Assembly: GCF_009733865.1 (NCBI RefSeq)
Contig: NZ_WOFB01000007.1
Coordinates: forward strand, 1 to 64,000
DNA length: 64,000 nt
Origin: Oceanobacillus salinisoli
GTDB lineage: Bacteria > Bacillota > Bacilli > Bacillales > Amphibacillaceae
Direction of reading: 5' to 3'
The position numbers and the translations under genes were made by a program. Under the pieces are notes generated by a model. The model had not been told where the DNA came from, did not search any database, and saw only the letters and a list, made by a program, of their open reading frames with translations. Position 1 is the stretch's first letter. The number at the start of each line of letters is the position of its first letter. This document shows, one piece after another, positions 60,539 through 64,000 of the stretch.

Positions 60539-61574
60539 CCCACAATATTTATATGAGAAGATGGGCATTCCCAAACCGGAAAATTTGATTGATTTAAGTG
60601 CCAATATTAATCCATTAGGGCCACCTGATATCTTAAAGAAAAGATGGATGAACTTTTACAATGAGATTAGTGATTATCCAGATCCACATGCACTTTTATT
60701 AAAGGAACAGATTGCTAGAATAACGGACGTAGATTCAGGATCCATCCTAATTGGAAACGGCGGTTCCGAGTTGATTACGTTATTAGGTAGGATGTTTTCT
60801 GGAAAGAATGTGCTCATTATTGAACCAGCCTTTTCCGAGTATGAGAAGGCTTGTCGTGCAAATGACTGTCACATTTATTACCATCAGTTAAATGAGCTGG
60901 AATGGGGATTGGACGAGGCCGAAATAGCAGGAAAACTAAGAGGTATGGATGCCGTCTTTTTATGCAATCCTAACAATCCAACAGGCATTCATTATCCCTA
61001 TTCATCCATCGTTAAGCTAATAGCGGAGTGTGAACAAAGAAATGTCTTTCTTATCATAGATGAAGCCTTTTATGATTTTTTAGAAGACTATGTGCAGATT
61101 ACTCCTTTAGTAAAAAAATATGAACATGTTATTATTCTTCGTTCCATGACAAAGATGTTTGCTATTCCTGGATTACGACTTGGATATATGATAGCTAGTC
61201 AAAATATCATAGAAAAGCTGACGTCCTACCAGCCGCATTGGAGTGTTAATATAATGGCTATGTTGACAGGACAAGTATGTTTACAGGATGATAATTTTGT
61301 TCAAAACACAATAAGGTATATACGTTCCGAACGTGGAAAGTTATTTTCCTTCTTTCATAAAGAGGGGTATGAGGTTTCACCTTCTCAAGTTAATTTTTAT
61401 TTATTGCGGGATCCGTTAGAGGAAGATCAATTGTCATTCTTTAAATTTCTAATAAGGAAAGGCATTGTTCCTAGGCATACATTTAATTTTCCAGGTTTAG
61501 AAGGCAAATGGCTGCGATTTGCTATTAAAAGCACAGAAGAAAATAATCGGCTTATGGAGGTATTAAGAGAATGA
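60513..61574 (+). CDS. cobD: Threonine-phosphate decarboxylase CobD
   Basis: PLP enzyme making (R)-1-amino-2-propanol O-2-phosphate from L-threonine phosphate, substrate of the preceding gene's product. The 353 residues show LSANINPLGPPDIL near the N-terminus, CNPNNPTGIHYP, IDEAFYDF and the PLP lysine in LRSMTKMFAIPGLRLGY. I place the start at TTG 60513, with GGAGGG 7 bases upstream; it overlaps the end of cbiB by 26 bases. It overlaps cobU by 4 bases (ATGA). Confidence 0.92.
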   Translation: MKWPQHGSNPQYLYEKMGIPKPENLIDLSANINPLGPPDILKKRWMNFYNEISDYPDPHALLLKEQIARITDVDSGSILIGNGGSELITLLGRMFSGKNVLIIEPAFSEYEKACRANDCHIYYHQLNELEWGLDEAEIAGKLRGMDAVFLCNPNNPTGIHYPYSSIVKLIAECEQRNVFLIIDEAFYDFLEDYVQITPLVKKYEHVIILRSMTKMFAIPGLRLGYMIASQNIIEKLTSYQPHWSVNIMAMLTGQVCLQDDNFVQNTIRYIRSERGKLFSFFHKEGYEVSPSQVNFYLLRDPLEEDQLSFFKFLIRKGIVPRHTFNFPGLEGKWLRFAIKSTEENNRLMEVLRE

Positions 61575-62149
61575 AAACAGCTTCCATAACGTTTATTTCT
61601 GGTGGAGTACGAAGTGGGAAAAGCAGCTTTGCTGAAAGGCTGGCGATTAAAAAAGCATTGGAAATGGGAGGTTCCCTTCATTATATAGCCACAGGTGATC
61701 CATCTGATGATGAAATGAAGGAAAGAATTGTGCGTCACCAAAAGGATAGAAATGAAAGTGGGTCTTCATGGAAAACATGGGAGCAAGCAACCGACATTGG
61801 ATCAGTGTCATCCTGCTTTAATGAAAATGACGTTCTCCTGTTGGACTGTTTAACGACTTTATTATCGAATGAGCTATTCTCTCATGAACAAGATTGGGGT
61901 AACCCTTTTTTTAATAAAGAGGAAGTTTTCCATCGTATATGGACTGGAATAAAAGCATTAGAGAAAAACTGTCACCACTTAGTCCTTGTTAGTAATGAGG
62001 TTTTATCCGAACCCTGCTATAATAGTGAACTTATGATTACATATTGTCAGCTTATAGGAAAATTACACCAGCAAATTACGAGCATTGCCAAACAAGCTTA
62101 TGTTGTCGAAGCTGGTATACCCTTATTAATGAAGGGGGATGAAGGATGA
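61571..62149 (+). CDS. cobU: Adenosylcobinamide kinase / guanylyltransferase
   Basis: Phosphorylates adenosylcobinamide and transfers GMP to give adenosyl-GDP-cobinamide. It has 192 residues. P-loop ISGGVRSGKSSFAERLA, HYIATGDPSDDEMKERIVRH with the guanylylated-His region, and LLDCLTTLLSNELF. Start and stop overlap cobD and cbiP (ATGA), a tightly coupled run. CobU also allows salvage of imported cobinamide. Confidence 0.93.
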   Translation: MKTASITFISGGVRSGKSSFAERLAIKKALEMGGSLHYIATGDPSDDEMKERIVRHQKDRNESGSSWKTWEQATDIGSVSSCFNENDVLLLDCLTTLLSNELFSHEQDWGNPFFNKEEVFHRIWTGIKALEKNCHHLVLVSNEVLSEPCYNSELMITYCQLIGKLHQQITSIAKQAYVVEAGIPLLMKGDEG

Positions 62150-63651
62150 GAGGGATTATGATTCAAGGAACGGGTTCTGATGTTGGGAAAAGTCTTATAA
62201 CAACTGCGTTATGTCGACTGTTTGTAAAGGATGGCATAAAAGTCGCTCCATTTAAATCACAGAATATGTCAAATAATTCCTACGTGACGATGGATGGAAA
62301 AGAGATTGGCCGGGCCCAGGGGATTCAAGCAGAAGCGGCTAAAACGGCGGCAACAGTTTGGATGAATCCGATTCTATTAAAACCACGATCGGATTTACAA
62401 TCGGAAATTGTTCTGTTCGGGAAAAGAGCAGAAACATTGTCAGGGAGAGATTATCGAGAAAAGTTCTATAGAAAAGGGCTGGAAGCTATCCAGTCTTCCT
62501 TGGATTATTTAGAAAAGGAATTTGATGTTGTTGTTATTGAAGGAGCCGGTAGTCCAGTAGAAATCAATCTAAACGACCGAGAGATTGTTAACATGAAAGT
62601 TGCGGAACTTGCGGATGTGCCAGTTCTTTTAGTAGCTGATATCGAACGTGGTGGCGTTTTTGCAAACATTGTCGGTACATTGGAACTGCTTTCCCCAGAT
62701 GAACGAAGTCGGGTACAAGGATTAATCATTAATAAATTCCGAGGAGATATAGGGTTATTTCAAGACGGAGTGAAGTGGCTGGAAGAAAAAACAGGAATCC
62801 CTGTTCTTGGGGTTCTCCCCTATAAAGAAAAACATCAGATAGATGGCGAAGATTCCTTGTCGATCAAATCCCAGTTCAATGCTAAACAGAAGAAGCCAAT
62901 TGATATGGTTGTTATCTCTTTGCCCTATATATCCAATTACAGTGATATCGAGCCATTTCTTTATGAGGAGGATGTCTCACTTCGATTTGTGAAAGATTCA
63001 GCCGAGTTTGGCAGGCCTGATGCAGTCATTATTCCAGGAACGAAAAGCACCATCAATGATTTGCATGAAATAAAAGAATCGGGTTTACATGAACTACTTT
63101 TCGATTTTGTTAAGGATGGTGGTTTTATGGTGGGAATTTGCGGTGGTTTTCAAATGATGGGAACTGAGATAATCGACCAGACGGGCTCTGATACAGGGGA
63201 TAAGGGGAAGCGAGTGAAGGGGATGGGTTTCATCCCAGCTCGAACCAATTTCTTTGAGGAGAAAAAAACGATTCGTGTGAAAGGACACTATCATCCAAAT
63301 ACAAAGCTAAATGGAAATGAATTAATAGAAGGGTATGAAATCCATTTAGGGAAAACAGAGATATTTGGAGAAGACGCTTCTTTTCTTAAACTGGAAAATG
63401 GCAGAAACGAAGGGTATTACAGTCATGATGGGAAAATGATTGGTACCTATGTGCATCATCTTTTCCATAATGATGAATGGAGAAATAAATGGCTGAATGA
63501 AATTCGTAAATGGAAACATCAAGCCATAAAAGATGTAGTGAACACTCAGGAGTTAAAAGAGGAACGGTATGATAACCTTGCTTTTAATATGAAAAGTCAC
63601 CTGAACTGGGAAAAGATAAAAGACATTACATATGGATGGGATAAGAAATAA
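62146..63651 (+). CDS. cbiP: Cobyric acid synthase CbiP
   Basis: Amidates side chains b, d, e and g of adenosylcobyrinate a,c-diamide; 501 residues. N-terminal P-loop IQGTGSDVGKSLITTALCR with PFKSQNMSNNSYVTMDGKEI, IVIEGAGSPVEINL-like VVIEGAGSPVEINLNDREI, and a C-terminal glutaminase-like domain with Cys in VGICGGFQMMG. GGGGGATGAAGG precedes the ATG. Its last stop base is the first base of cobS. Confidence 0.94.
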   Translation: MRGIMIQGTGSDVGKSLITTALCRLFVKDGIKVAPFKSQNMSNNSYVTMDGKEIGRAQGIQAEAAKTAATVWMNPILLKPRSDLQSEIVLFGKRAETLSGRDYREKFYRKGLEAIQSSLDYLEKEFDVVVIEGAGSPVEINLNDREIVNMKVAELADVPVLLVADIERGGVFANIVGTLELLSPDERSRVQGLIINKFRGDIGLFQDGVKWLEEKTGIPVLGVLPYKEKHQIDGEDSLSIKSQFNAKQKKPIDMVVISLPYISNYSDIEPFLYEEDVSLRFVKDSAEFGRPDAVIIPGTKSTINDLHEIKESGLHELLFDFVKDGGFMVGICGGFQMMGTEIIDQTGSDTGDKGKRVKGMGFIPARTNFFEEKKTIRVKGHYHPNTKLNGNELIEGYEIHLGKTEIFGEDASFLKLENGRNEGYYSHDGKMIGTYVHHLFHNDEWRNKWLNEIRKWKHQAIKDVVNTQELKEERYDNLAFNMKSHLNWEKIKDITYGWDKK

Positions 63652-64000
63652 TGAAGATGATAAGAGGATTCTTAATCAGTCTGCAATTTCTAACTGCTCT
63701 TCCGATTAACATGTCCTTACCAATGGATAAGACGCATATCGAGAAAAGTATTCAATCTTTTCCTTTATTAGGTTTATTGCAAGGGGCTTTGTACACTTCG
63801 TTGTTATATGTACTTATTGAATGGACTCCCTTTTCGTCAGTAGCCATTGCATTTATGATCTGGCTATGCACGATAATTATAACCGGGGGAATCCATTTGG
63901 ATGGGTGGATGGATGCCAGTGATGCCTTTTTCTCTTACCAAGATAAAGGAAAAAGACTAGAAATCATGAAGGATCCAAGAACGGGTGCTTTTGGAGTATT
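63651..64000 (+). CDS. cobS: Cobalamin synthase CobS, cut by window end
   Basis: The first 116 residues of adenosylcobalamin 5'-phosphate synthase are visible, an integral membrane enzyme joining GDP-cobinamide and alpha-ribazole phosphate. It begins MKMIRGFLISLQFLTALPIN and includes GGIHLDGWMDASDAFFSY and DPRTGAFGV, the conserved metal-binding aspartate loops. The ATG overlaps the cbiP stop (TAATG). The frame is open to the end of the window. Confidence 0.93.
   Translation, partial: MKMIRGFLISLQFLTALPINMSLPMDKTHIEKSIQSFPLLGLLQGALYTSLLYVLIEWTPFSSVAIAFMIWLCTIIITGGIHLDGWMDASDAFFSYQDKGKRLEIMKDPRTGAFGV

Overview
The window is chromosomal DNA of a low-GC, Gram-positive Bacillaceae bacterium, most like the Oceanobacillus/Virgibacillus/Ornithinibacillus group. 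The signs are strong AAGGAGG ribosome binding sites, frequent TTG and GTG starts, intrinsic terminators with T tracts, and Bacillus gene sets (xpaC-telA, ycsG-pxpBAC-ycsI, mmgDEF-type methylcitrate genes, gtaB, ysfCD-type glcDF). I see no rRNA, tRNA, CRISPR array, plasmid or phage module.

Layout. 1-7.9 kb: CorA, small membrane and recombinase-like proteins, a UPF0182 membrane protein, a four-LysM NlpC/P60 wall hydrolase and a REP-associated tyrosine transposase (RAYT). 8.1-11.5 kb: genes for the nickel-pincer cofactor of lactate racemase, in the unusual order larE, larC1, larB, larC2. 12.3-17.8 kb: a five-gene oligopeptide/nickel-type ABC importer. 18.4-33.1 kb: mixed housekeeping genes (phosphoglucomutase, Hsp20, ABC ATPase, TauE permease, two DUF3006 proteins around a lipoprotein metallo-beta-lactamase/helix-hairpin-helix protein, HAD phosphatase, subtilase, AbiGi-like protein, type II pantothenate kinase, xpaC-telA). 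33.9-41.6 kb: 5-oxoprolinase (pxpBAC) with its NRAMP-like transporter and DUF1445 protein, then a DUF3100-type permease with an amidohydrolase. 43.1-47.6 kb: a LysR regulator divergent from a methylcitrate operon. 48.0-53.2 kb: UTP-glucose pyrophosphorylase and a glycolate oxidase pair with a permease. 53.6-64.0 kb: a cobalamin riboswitch followed by btuF, btuC, a btuD-cbiZ fusion, cbiA, cobO, cbiB, cobD, cobU, cbiP and a truncated cobS, all on one strand.

The most striking feature is a family of 24 dispersed copies of a short element. It has a nearly invariant 18-base core, GGTGCCTGTCACTTCCCG, followed by one or two 10-base units resembling TTTTGTCGAA. Copies lie between genes, 23 of them in the first 42 kb. 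When a copy abuts a gene, its GGTGCC end faces that gene, usually right at the stop codon. In two genes the element supplies the C-terminal codons. The RAYT gene is bracketed by inverted copies, so it and the repeats look like a REP/RAYT system in a Firmicute. Other dispersed elements, three tandem repeat arrays and a possible AUA start codon are also described.

All calls come from reading the sequence and recalling protein families; no searches were run.
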